Of a stretch of DNA of 64,000 bases, positions 45,083 to 54,244 are shown in pieces. Below the pieces are notes generated by a model, which did no database searches, was not told the origin of the DNA, and worked only from the letters and a program-made list of their open reading frames with translations. The position numbers and the translations under genes were made by a program. The stretch covers positions 25,337,972 through 25,401,971 of the forward strand of contig JABAKD010000023.1 of assembly GCA_012845835.1 (NCBI GenBank), given 5' to 3'. This DNA comes from Undaria pinnatifida (lineage: Eukaryota; Sar; Phaeophyceae; Laminariales; Alariaceae). Position 1 is the stretch's first letter; each line of letters opens with the position of its first letter.

Positions 45083-45927
45083 TTTGCACCGTCTCCCAGC
45101 CATGAACCATGGCAGATGAACGGTATTCGGATGACACTCACATGTTGCGAAAACATCGGCGGAGCAACTTCGTGCATCGGCAACGGTGGACGTCTGGCAC
45201 GGTCCTTGCTCGCGATCGCCGCGAAGTGCACCCATGTGTCAACGCCGAAAGTTGAATCAGCATCAGTCGCGGCGATAGCGGCGAGCGCTTTCTCTTCGAC
45301 GCTGTGTGCGCAGACGTCTGTCAGCACGATTGCGAGCTCTTCGACCACCACATCCCCTTCGCTGCCCATCCCACCACGTAAGGTGATGTTCGTACGGTCT
45401 GTTGGCTGGATCCACCGAGATTTGCGGTTGTCACCAAAATCGCAACCTTTCTTCCCCAGCCCCTTGGCTGGCTCCCCACTCGCCGGTCCCTTTGCCTTCA
45501 CCTTCTCCCGCGCTAGTTTATCTGTCGGGACCACTAGCTTCACCGCTACACCAAGCGCCTCGGCAGCCAAAACAACACCAAGGTCGCCACACCACCTTTT
45601 GTTTCGGCAAAACCATCCTACGTTCTCCATGAGCATCCCAGCGTAGTTGTCACGCTCGTAGTTGGCGGTGCCGTACTTAACGTGAATGTGGGCTGTGAAG
45701 TACAAAACGTTCAGATGAAGGGGGCTACCCTCTCCCACCAGGGCGTCGACGTTCACCGGGCTCCAACTGAGCACCACAAGCTTCAGCTGACGCCAACACT
45801 TGTCTAAGCCCCACAGTGCCTTGCTCAATGCGCGCCAAAAACAGTTACCGTCTCCTGCAACCCATAACGCCGCAAACGTCTCTCGCAACTCTACCGGGAG
45901 GGTCATCGTTGCCCTGGCGTCGTATGC
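45083..45927 (-). CDS. OTU-family cysteine protease exon
   Basis: OTU proteases cleave ubiquitin-type isopeptide bonds. The exon starts after a GCGAGCAG acceptor at 45928 (AYDARATMTLPVELRETF...) and ends at a GTGAGT donor. Counting from the ATG at 45904-45906, the catalytic loop is AGDGNCFWRALSKALWG with Cys at residue 22, followed by HIHVKYGTANYERDNYAGML and CGDLGVVLAAEALGVAVKLV, the usual later OTU strands; a candidate histidine is in VDTWVHF near residue 227. The reading frame stays open upstream of the ATG to the acceptor, so earlier exons are likely. Splicing straight to the 44819 exon does not keep its best frame, so a small exon may be missing or the gene may be damaged. Confidence 0.75.
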
Positions 45928-46141
45928 CTGCTCGCAATCAAGGATGCAAGGATGCCACGCCGTTTGTTGTGTGCGAAAACAAGGACGGAGCTATGTTGGA
46001 TCTTTCCCACGAGAGGGTTTACTGGTCAACTAAATTCGAAACCGAACAATACCAAGCGCAATTAATTAGACACGTAAACATTCGGAGAAGTGAACCGCGT
46101 TTGTTTCTTACTTTTTATTTTGTTGTCTGTGACTAGCATAA

Positions 46142-46765
46142 CAACACGGTATCAATTATGTCTCCGGATCGGTCCTTTCAAAGAAGTACGGAGTCGCCAA
46201 AACTTCCGCGAGACGATGGAGAATGGCAGGACTCTTGCGATCAATTCAGACACCAGGAGGGCACCATCGATACTTGTTTGATGACATCGTCGCGATCAGA
46301 CACCGAACAACCACCGGACGAAGAATCGCATATTGACGGGTCAGCTCGTCAAAACAAAAAGATGACCTGTGCAGGCAGGTCGAATCCTTCAAAGAAACAC
46401 ATCCCGAACACGAGATCATCAAGGACATCGGATCAGGGATCAACTTCAAAAGAAAAGGCCTTCTGCGAATGTTTGACGCCGTTGTCGAAGGACGTGTCGA
46501 AGAAGTTGTTATCGCGCACAGGGATAGACTGTGTAGATTCGCTTTCGACTTTCTCGAATGGATCTGCAAGAGGGGGAATACACGAATCGTGGTTCAAGAC
46601 CAGGTCATACTTTCTCCCGAGCAAGAGCTCACAGAAGATCTCGTGGCCATCATCCATGTGTTTTCCTGCAAGCTGCACGGAAGCAGGAGGTACAAGAACA
46701 AAGGCAAGAAAGATACGTCTCAAACCACAAAAGGAGCAGGAGAAAGTGCTTCGGGAAAGGATTAA
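46142..46765 (+). pseudogene. IS607-type TnpA serine recombinase with nonsense mutation
   Basis: One frame shows an N-terminal MerR-like helix-turn-helix (LSKKYGVAKTSARRWRMAG, then IQTPGGHHRY) and a serine recombinase catalytic domain: RVSSSKQKDDLCRQVESF with the nucleophile serine, IIKDIGSGINFKRKGL, VVIAHRDRLCRFAFDF, and SPEQELTEDLVAIIHVFSC. This domain order (DNA-binding first) is specific to IS607-family TnpA. The frame has a TGA at 46334-46336, two codons before the catalytic serine, where family members have Gly or Ala. There is also no in-frame ATG before the HTH: the frame is closed by TAA at 46139, and the nearest ATG (46158) is in another frame. Its 3' end overlaps the nuclease gene. 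Confidence 0.88.
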
Positions 46766-47978
46766 CTCTGCTCGACAAAACTACAACGAAGCCCTGCGAC
46801 TCGTTAAGGCCAAGAATGCCAAACCCAACCTACTTATGAATAAACTCGTCGTCACCTCCCGTGAAACGGACAAGAACTCGAGACTGGAAAGCATGAAATC
46901 GACACCGGCTGATGTGCGGAATGGCTACCCGAGACCTTGTGAAGAACTTCAAGAGCGCTCGTGCTGCGTACAAAGCTCGGCTTCAGAAAGTCAGGTCGGG
47001 AAGGGTGAGGATGAAGAAGATGCGCAAGTCGGGGAAGTTCAACGGGAGACGCCGCTACAAGAAGAGGAAGCCGTTCGAGGTGAAGTTCAAGGCCAGGCGA
47101 CTCACACCCGATTCCATTGAAGTCGAAAAGAAATCAATCTTTTTTGAGAGTAACATGGTTTCTTTTTTTGGAACAAGTAAGAAACACTCACTCGAAGTTC
47201 AAATGAGCGAGGTGTTCTCGGAAGAGTCTGGTCGGCACAAGCCGTCTCAAAGCTATAGGATAGCCTACTGCTTTGGCAGGTGGTACATCATCATACCCGA
47301 ACAAGTACAGGTCGACAAGGCGACCATCGACACATCTACTGAACCACGTGTCATCGGCATCGACCCTGGTCTTAGAACGGCTTTTACGTGTTCTTCTAGC
47401 TCGGGAGAAGTTCTGGAAGTTGGGATCGAAACCCGGAACCGCTTCGAGAGGGAACAATCGAAGAAGAACTCAATCACCAAGAAGATGAAAGATGCAGCGT
47501 GCTCCAAGAGAAAGAGAAAGCTACGGAAAGCTTGGTACCGCTGTCACGCGAGAGCCAAGCATCTCGTGGCCGACCTGCACTGGAAAACCATCAAGCATCT
47601 TTTGGATAGATACGACGTCATCGTGGTTCGAAAGATTGGCACCCAATCTCTCGTGTCCAAGACAGGGCAGTCTGCCAGCAACAAGAGGATGTTCTCGTAC
47701 TTGAGCCACTTCTCTTTCAGGCAACGGCTGAAGTACAAAGCTGGACTTGTGAGCAAAGTGGTTGTTGAGCAGGATGAGTCGTACACTTCACAAGCGTGTT
47801 TCCGGTGTGGCCACCTTAAGAAGAATCTTGGTCCAGCAAAGACTTATTGCTGTAGAGCTGTAGAGAGTGTGGACTTGTGATAGATCGAGATGACAATGCT
47901 GGGTACAACATCATGGTGCGCTGTGCATCCGAGCACCATGCAACGGAAAGCATCGTTCTCGGCAAGCGCAAGTCTTAG
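46656..47978 (+). pseudogene. Fanzor (eukaryotic TnpB-like RNA-guided nuclease), frameshifted twice
   Basis: About 440 codons in three frames. From the ATG at 46656, KARKIRLKPQKEQEKVLRE and ARQNYNEAL are the TnpB/Fanzor N-terminal wedge region. The frame changes near 46912, then MATRDLVKNFKSARAAYK, a basic linker, and the RuvC domain: GIDPGLRTAFT (first catalytic Asp), VVVEQDESYTSQ (catalytic Glu region) and the zinc ribbon CFRCGH. The second zinc pair and IDRDDNAGYN (third catalytic Asp) are in another frame because GCTGTAGA is duplicated in tandem at about 47850-47865. The stop in that last frame is 47976-47978. Size and partnership with TnpA fit the Fanzor2/IS607-linked group. Fanzors are established RNA-guided DNA nucleases; activity of this copy is unlikely. 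Confidence 0.9.
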
Positions 47979-48051
47979 ATGTGCTAACACACAGGGCCTC
48001 GTATACGCTCTTTAAAGTAACTTAAGCATGAATGTGCGTCCAGCGTAAGAT

Positions 48052-48095
48052 CGAAGCTCTCCCGAGGCTTTAGAAGCAGAGGGGATGAGAATTTC
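48052..48095 (+). ncRNA. Putative 3' end of the Fanzor guide-RNA scaffold
   Basis: In TnpB and Fanzor systems the guide RNA overlaps or follows the 3' end of the nuclease gene and ends at the right element end, with the guide taken from flanking DNA. Seventy-odd bases after the Fanzor stop, GCTT-TAG-AAGC (48067-48077) is enclosed by TCTCC (48058-48062) and GGGGA (48081-48085), then TGAGAATT. This bulged hairpin resembles the terminal hairpin of such scaffolds. Position and shape support it; no expression evidence exists. Confidence 0.4.
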
Positions 48096-48446
48096 TGGCG
48101 GTATCCAATTCGTTTTCAAATTTGGCCCGTTTTTAATACGAAGGCTGTTTGACAAGGGTTGGCTACGTTTGGATTTAAAGCTGTATACGGCACACCGGTG
48201 ATTCAGGCAAACCATACTGTAAATACATTGGGTTCAAAGGTGGGGTGTCCGTACAGACACCATCAATTACAGGAGTGTCCCTTCAGGGTTGGTTTGGGGG
48301 GCTCGGGTCACATCATGAATGGAAACTTGCTGTACGCCGGAGGGATATACAGGCAGCAACGCCGTCGCTAACGCTCTTCCCCTGGTTGCTAGCGCTGTTC
48401 CCCTTCTGAACAGAGTGACGAAAACTAATATCTACTCAGCATTGCC
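48096..48446. other. Flank of the IS607-like element, no gene recognised
   Basis: Probable intron sequence of the minus-strand locus, including whatever sequence would act as guide if the element ends near 48095. Short open frames only. Confidence 0.4.
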
Positions 48447-48672
48447 TACCTCATCTTCCATGGCAATGACCCCCGACAAAGCTGGCACCACGCCTCTGCG
48501 ACAGCCGAAAACCTTTTGCCAAGAGCAACAAGTGCCGACGAACTCCTCCAGCGTCTTCATGGCGGGGCCGCCTTTCCCTTCCTGGCCCACCACGTTGGCG
48601 ATCATGCTGTCAAGGCGATGGAGTAGTCTCCCTGCCTCCTCGTCTAACATCACATAACCAGCGGCCTGGACA
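48447..48672 (-). CDS. Exon upstream of the OTU exon, function unknown
   Basis: Minus-strand segment with a GTCCAG acceptor at its right edge and a GTAGGC donor at its left. It encodes AAGYVMLDEEAGRLLHRLDSMIANVVGQEG...RRGVVPALSGVIAMEDE, a helical-looking, unrecognised sequence. It lies on the far side of the IS607-like element from the OTU exon and could splice to it across that insertion. No family assignment. Confidence 0.45.
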
Positions 48673-48689
48673 AACACGGCAAGCAAACA

Positions 48690-48935
48690 CGCCGCCAGTC
48701 ATGGCACACAGGTCTTAGCGGATAGCAGTAGCAGCACCAAATGACTTTTTTCAACACAACCAAATGCCTATTCAAGTACTTACGATTCTCCATCCAAAAC
48801 ATGAGCCGCCTCTCCACGCGGCCAGCCATGGCACACAGGTCTTGGTGGATAGTAGCAGCAGTGTAGCAACACCAAATGCCCTCTTTCAAGTCATTACGAT
48901 TCCCCATCCAAAACATGAGCGGCCTCTCCATGTAA
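48690..48935 (-). repeat. Tandem duplication of a small exon-like block
   Basis: Blocks at about 48700-48800 and 48830-48935 share GGCACACAGGTCTT, GGATAG, AGCACCAAATG, ACGATTC and CCATCCAAAACATGAGC in order. On the minus strand each ends an open segment (RRLMFWMENR) at a donor; the 48785 copy has the strong donor GTAAGT. This may be duplicated exons of the same locus as 48447-48672. Bases 48936-49460 contain three GGCAGTACAT units near 49325 and no recognised gene. Confidence 0.6.
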
Positions 48936-49460
48936 CCGACCATAAACGGGTTTCATCTCTGCCAGGATTTTGAAATCACCCACAGGCTACAACAAGTGGC
49001 CGCCGTCCACGACACAGCCCATATACAACAGCTCACCTCGTCCTGGGGGTTTGATGTTGGCACCGCGGCGTGACTGCTGCTTTCCCTGCCAGTATATCAG
49101 GCCCAGGATATCATGTTACAAGCCCAGTACGGCACAAGTCAGCATTGGTACCCGCTGTGGAGCACCACGGGACTACATGTACATACTCCAGTATGACGAG
49201 GAGGAGAGAGAGGCGCGGTATGTGTGAACCTACAGCAGTAGACATTTTCCATTGCAACGAACACCGTACCGTATGTGTAATCAGGCCCGTGTAATCAAAA
49301 CATGCGATGCGCTACTTTAGTCTGGCAGTACATGGCAGTACATGGCAGTACATGCGTGGCCTAGCGCTGCCCACACAAGCCTTGAATGAAGCGGGTTAGT
49401 GCGTGGAGAAAATGACTGCTAAATAGATGTACGTGGCATCATGTAGACTTCGTCGTACCG

Positions 49461-49640
49461 CAGTACAGAAGCAGCAGCAGTAGCAGTATTAGCAGTAGCA
49501 GTAGCCAGTAGTAGCAGCAGCAGTAGCATTAGTAGCAGCAGTAGCAGCAGTAGCAGCAGTAGCAGCAGTAGCAGCAGTAGCAGCAGTAGAGTAGTGATAG
49601 TAGCAGCAGCAGTAGTACAGCAGTAGTTGCAGTAGTAGAG
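49461..49640 (+). repeat. AGC/AGT trinucleotide microsatellite
   Basis: About 180 bases of alternating AGC, AGT and ATT triplets, mostly GTAGCAGCA. All frames through it are open as single-residue-rich peptides and are not genes. Confidence 0.95.
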
Positions 49641-49919
49641 TAGTATTAGTCGTACATACAGTGGTGGCAGTAGCAGCCGAGAGGTCTGCAGGGGTCTCAT
49701 TCGAACGCCCCCAAAACGCGCCCGCGACCAAGACCTGGACGCATTTATTACCTTCGCGTCTAGAACAAACTCTCTTGCTTTCGATAAATCACCGGAGACA
49801 TGCCGGCGTAGGGCGCGTGCTGTGTATGTTTTGGCGCGCGCAGGTACATAGTCTACATCGACTACATGTAGATCTTTTATGCTGTTTTAGACAGGCACAT
49901 GATATATTATTGTAAGTTA

Positions 49920-49954
49920 CAAGGGGCTACGCCGGCGGCCTGGACGGCCGCCGG
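49920..49954 (-). other. Helitron-type 3' terminal hairpin of the helicase-bearing element
   Basis: On the minus strand CCGGCGGCC (49946-49954) pairs with GGCCGCCGG (49932-49940) around a 5-base loop, then CGTAGCCC and CTTG ending at 49920, followed by TA. It is the same design as at 36648 and 57059 and lies downstream of the helicase-OTU gene in its transcriptional direction, as expected for the 3' end of that element. Confidence 0.7.
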
Positions 49955-51719
49955 TCGCAGCGCAGGATAGTAAATATTAAGAGGGTAAGAAGTAATGCCA
50001 AGAGTTAGACGAAGTTTGTTAATTCATATACTACGTATGGTGCGTATCGTAAACAAAGCAATAAATAGCTGAGGCGTGCCCCCGCAACGACGGCAGGCAG
50101 CGGTCGGCGCCGACAAAATGCCCGCCCGGCGCCGGTCGTCAAATGTACGGAACTGAAAATCTAAGGCACGCATGACAATGAGGTGATGAGCGTTTGAGGA
50201 AAGGCATCACCGAGAAGGAAGCGATTGGCAAATAATGGAACCCAGTGAAGGGAGAAGAATATGGGAATAAATATTTATTGCATTAACGTGAAGGAGAGCC
50301 CCCTTGAAACCGCACGAAGAGAGAAATGCGGAAGGCATCGCTAAGAAGGAATGACGCAAGCAGAATGCTCCAGCGAAAAAAAATCATGCAAGGGGGGGGC
50401 ACAACTTGAAGGATGAAACTGAAATCACGGCAAGCTGGCAAAACTGAACAACGGAATGGAAAGCATTACCGGGAACGCAAAGCTTGCGCGACAGCATGAA
50501 GAAAAGCTGTGTTTGAAACACCTGAGACAACAACGTTCAACCCACACTAATGACAAATGTCTAGAAACTAAAATCTTCAAGCCACACTAATGACAACTGG
50601 CAAAACTTAGATGAACGTCCAGAGCTTCGGAGCAACGCAAGCACCCGAGGCAAGAACGTTGAAGCGACACTAAAGACAACTGGCTAGACTTAGACTAAAA
50701 TGTTCAACGACCCTAATGAGAACTTGCTAGACTAATGACAACTTGCTAGACTAGAACCTAGGGAGGCAGAAAACGCAAAACTAGGACGAAAGCATGAAAA
50801 GCTGATTGTAAGAACCACTAGACACAACACCATCAAACGAACCGGTCGGACTCGGACTAAAATCCACGGAAGGGGGGGAAGACGACAGGGCCGCAACCGA
50901 GTTTGATGGGTGTGAAAAGGTACGGAGCAACGTAAAACTGCACGTAAGGGGTTGTACTAAAAAAGGTACAACGAGGAAGACAGCAAGAAAAGCTGTACTG
51001 GATGGACGAAAAGCATATCATCCAGCCCACACTAATGACAGCTGGCTACGCTTGGAGTATAACGGAGGGAAGGAAGCAAATGTGTCAAGGCGGCAACCGA
51101 TGACGAAGGATGCGACGAGCAACGGAGCAAAGAACAACTGGATGGGAAGGGTTCCAGAGAAAAACGCACAACTAGCACGACAGCAAGAACAGCTGTACAT
51201 CCGATAAATAACACAATGTGCACGACGGCATGAATGAAACACTATTTCCAACCGCGTAACACAACAGAACTAAGGAAGCGGCAGCGGGCAAAAACAGGTC
51301 AAACCGGACTGCACCACAAAAAAATGAAAGGGCTACTTACGGAAACATGAGTACTGAACACAAAGGAAGTGAAGACAATAAACCTAAAATGTCGAGGAGG
51401 AAGGAGTCAAACTCTACGCAACAAAGACGACGGTGTAAACACACGAAGTGGAACACTGACACCGCCTACCACTAATAACGATGTACATATATAAGGATGC
51501 TGAAGGCAATCCTCAAGGTCGATACGCCCGAGCGGGGAGGGCGAAGGAAAGGGCGGGGTGTCGTGTAGGAAGCACGCCCATGTAAATGAAGACTGGATTA
51601 CAAAAGTAATCGCCAGCTACAGGGCCGAGTGTGGAAGGCGAAGGGTAGAGAGAGAAGTCATGTCGGTAGCACACCGAAGTAGCGAGCACATGTTGGGAGG
51701 ACACCGATGTAGGGAGCAC
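49955..51719 (-). other. Long 3' region of the helicase-bearing element, non-coding
   Basis: About 1.75 kb with dispersed imperfect repeats such as CACACTAATGACAACTGGC (near 50545, 50585, 50670 and 51028) and AACTTGCTAGACTA (twice near 50735). No gene recognised. It lies between the helicase stop and the terminal hairpin, so it is probably part of the Helitron. Confidence 0.55.
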
Positions 51720-54190
51720 TTAGGCACCTGTTGGAAGAGGATTGGCGAGTGCAACGGATGGTGGGAAGGTAATAGTTAGCGAGTCGTAATGTTTGGATAT
51801 TGAGTTGAAGAGTAGGTGGATGGTGTCGGTGTAGGCAATTGGCACGATGGGCAGGGGCGATCCAGCGAAAGAAACGTGCACTGTCCTGCCGTACTTTAGC
51901 TGAGCAGCGATTATCTCAGGGTGTCCCATGTAGGTTGCAGGATTGGACATGAGCTCAAGGTAGTGGTCGTACGATTGGTAAAGACATGGGGGCTCACCGA
52001 GAATGGGCAAGTTTTCAATGCCAATGCCAGATGTAATTGCTGCTTGAAATGTATGAATGTGACGGTTAGCATCGAGGTACTGAACAATTTCTTGTCGAAT
52101 CTGGGAGTGAAGGTTAGCGTCACCAAGAAGAGCACGTGCGAGAGCACGAAATCCGCAAGATCCGTCACCAATTTCGTGGCAAATAGACCATGAAGGCGTA
52201 GGCGGTAATGATGGTGGATGAAAAGACGAAGGGGGTAAAAAGGGGGGTAAGGGTGGAATTTGGCGAACAATTCCAGTAGCAGCTTCTACAAAAGGGTCAT
52301 AGACAACGTTCGCAGCATGAGGAATGCCGTTGAGAACATGAGATGGGGAAATGAGGCACATGACAGAATGCCTATTTTGAGCACGGCTGAGGGCAACATA
52401 GAGTTGCCCATGGGCGAAGACATCACTTCGAAGGTCTAGACCTATACGGGTAAGTGTTTGACCTTGAGATTTATTGATAGTGAGGGGATATGCAATTCGC
52501 AAAGGAAATTGTACGCGTTGGAAAGTTACACCGTTTCTGCCGACCTGCGCGTGAAACAAAATGCGAGGAATGAGGACGATTGGTTTGTCCGGAGTGAGTA
52601 GTTCTACCTGGATAACGCGAGAGTTAGGAGAAATGCCTCTGAGAACGACTTTTTGGCCATTGACGAGGCCCTCGGAAAAATTGAGGTTTCTGGTGATCAT
52701 AGCAAGGGCGTCAGATTTGAGATGAAGCTGATGAGGGGGAACACCCTGGACGTTGAGACTGTTAAGGTGTTCAGGCGAGGCGAAGGCGGTGTTGGTGTTA
52801 GAATCGTCTTTTACTAATGTGTCAGAACTATAAAAGGTAGCGGAGCTTCCGGGACGTTTGTCGGTGATGTGATCATTTGACGCGTCGATAGAAGAGTTGG
52901 TTGTGGCCAATAAGGCACGATCGTGAAGTAAGCGGGTATCAGCATCGGGATCAGGATAAACAAATTTGGCTAACGTATCGAAGTCAGTGGTGTGTTGAAG
53001 GGTGAAGTGGTCGGTAGAGGAGACGTCGTGGGAGTTTGAAAGGGGCATGAGGTCCGCGCCGTCCGGAAATCGCACGCTTGGTTGGCGGTTTTCACCGACA
53101 GCGCGAACAAAAGAAGCATAAGCAGCGTCGTCCCTGTCACGCTGTGAGATAGTGAGGCGTACGCGAGTGATATCACGCCATAAGTAGCTAGAGATAATGG
53201 ACGCCTCGACCGTATCAGCAGCCGATCCGAATTGGACAGTGGGTCCTATTTGGCGGAAGTCACCAGAGAAGATGATAGTCTTACCTCCGAAGATGGAGGA
53301 GTTGCGCATAAGGTCACGTAATGTAATGTCGAGGGCTTCGATGCAGTATTTATGGGTCATGGGAGTTTCATCAAAGATGATGACATCGCATTTCTTAATG
53401 AGCTCGGCTCTCTGCGTTTCGCTGTTGATGTTGCACATAGCTCCAGGGACAACGTACTCGTTGAGGGGAAGTTTGAACATGGAGTGCGCCGTCCAGCCAC
53501 CAGGTAGCTGAAGGGCTGCAATTCCTGTCGACGCGACAGCAATGACAGAGAACCCCTCACCCCTTAAACGGGAAGCAATTACTTTTTCGGTGAACGTTTT
53601 ACCCGTGCCTGCTGGGGCATCTATCATGAAGGCTTTCGGGTGGCGCTGCTTCACGGCGTCTATTACAGCGGTGTAAACGCGAAGCTGTTCAGAGGTGAGT
53701 AGAGGTTCGTGGACGTCTGCGTAAGAGGTTTGTTCGTCAGCATCAAAAGAAGATTTCATTCGCTGGTATTCGGTTTGGCGATGTGTGGCGGACGGAAGAC
53801 CGAGCTGTTCATTGGTCTTGCCATGTAGCTGTAATTTAATGTCTATCAATCGCAAGGCTTCCTGTGAAGCTTCTTCCCTGTCGAAGCGACGGGTCAGGTC
53901 TTCGATGAGGTCATCTTGGTAATCAGTCCATACCTTCGGCGCAGGACCGCCGTCTAAAATCAGGGTGACAAAAAGACCGCGCAATTGATGTGGCATTTGG
54001 AAGGAAATGGCTTCTTCCATGCAAATGAAGTACTCTTCTTCGCCGGAGATTAAACCGCGTGCTCTGGCGGCGTCATGGAAAGTCGGATGCTGGATGGGTT
54101 GTCCTTCCGGGTTTCGTACGGTACGGAGTTCGAGGAAGGATCTACCAAACCATTTATGGTAGCCAGTATCACGGCTAATATAAGCCAGTA
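51720..54190 (-). CDS. Helitron PIF1-like helicase with C-terminal OTU protease domain, 5'-truncated
   Basis: C-terminal part of a Helitron replication protein. In the 842-codon open frame, residues ~30-95 (YHKWFGRSFLELRTV...HPTFHDAARARGL) are the segment that precedes the helicase in Helitron proteins. Helicase motifs: Walker A APAGTGKTF (211-219), Walker B VIIFDE (289-294), IIFSGDFRQIGP, and later PLRIAYPLTINKSQGQTL and LYVALSRAQ. Residues 686-842 form an OTU cysteine protease domain: HEIGDGSCGFRALARALLG with Cys 698, and KHYDSLTI with His 820. Helitron2/Helentron proteins are known to carry OTU-type domains. The Rep (HUH) nuclease and earlier parts are missing; a short tandem duplication (CCAGTATCA.GGCTAAT) at 54160-54205 marks the truncation. 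The first in-frame codons are not a true start. Confidence 0.9.
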
Positions 54191-54244
54191 TCAGGGCTAA
54201 TGAAAGCCAAATATGAGATGGTAAACGACTAACCTTTTGGATCT

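Larger units (their letters stand above)
46142..48095 (+). mobile_element. IS607-like transposon with serine recombinase and Fanzor nuclease
   Basis: Gene order tnpA then tnpB-like with a 110-base overlap is the IS607 plan, here in a eukaryotic intron-rich context. IS607 elements have no terminal inverted repeats or target duplications, so the ends cannot be read from one copy; the limits given are the first supported base of tnpA and the end of the guide-RNA-like hairpin. The element lies between the OTU exon (acceptor at 45928) and another minus-strand exon (donor near 48446), in the opposite orientation, consistent with insertion into an intron. Both genes carry small inactivating lesions, so this copy looks non-autonomous or recently dead. 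Confidence 0.85.

Noticed and set aside
46246-46723. Minus-strand frames across the recombinase gene
   Set aside because: The plus strand encodes recognisable recombinase motifs over the same bases.
49419-49731. Leucine/threonine/alanine-rich open frames
   Set aside because: They are translations of the AGC/AGT microsatellite.
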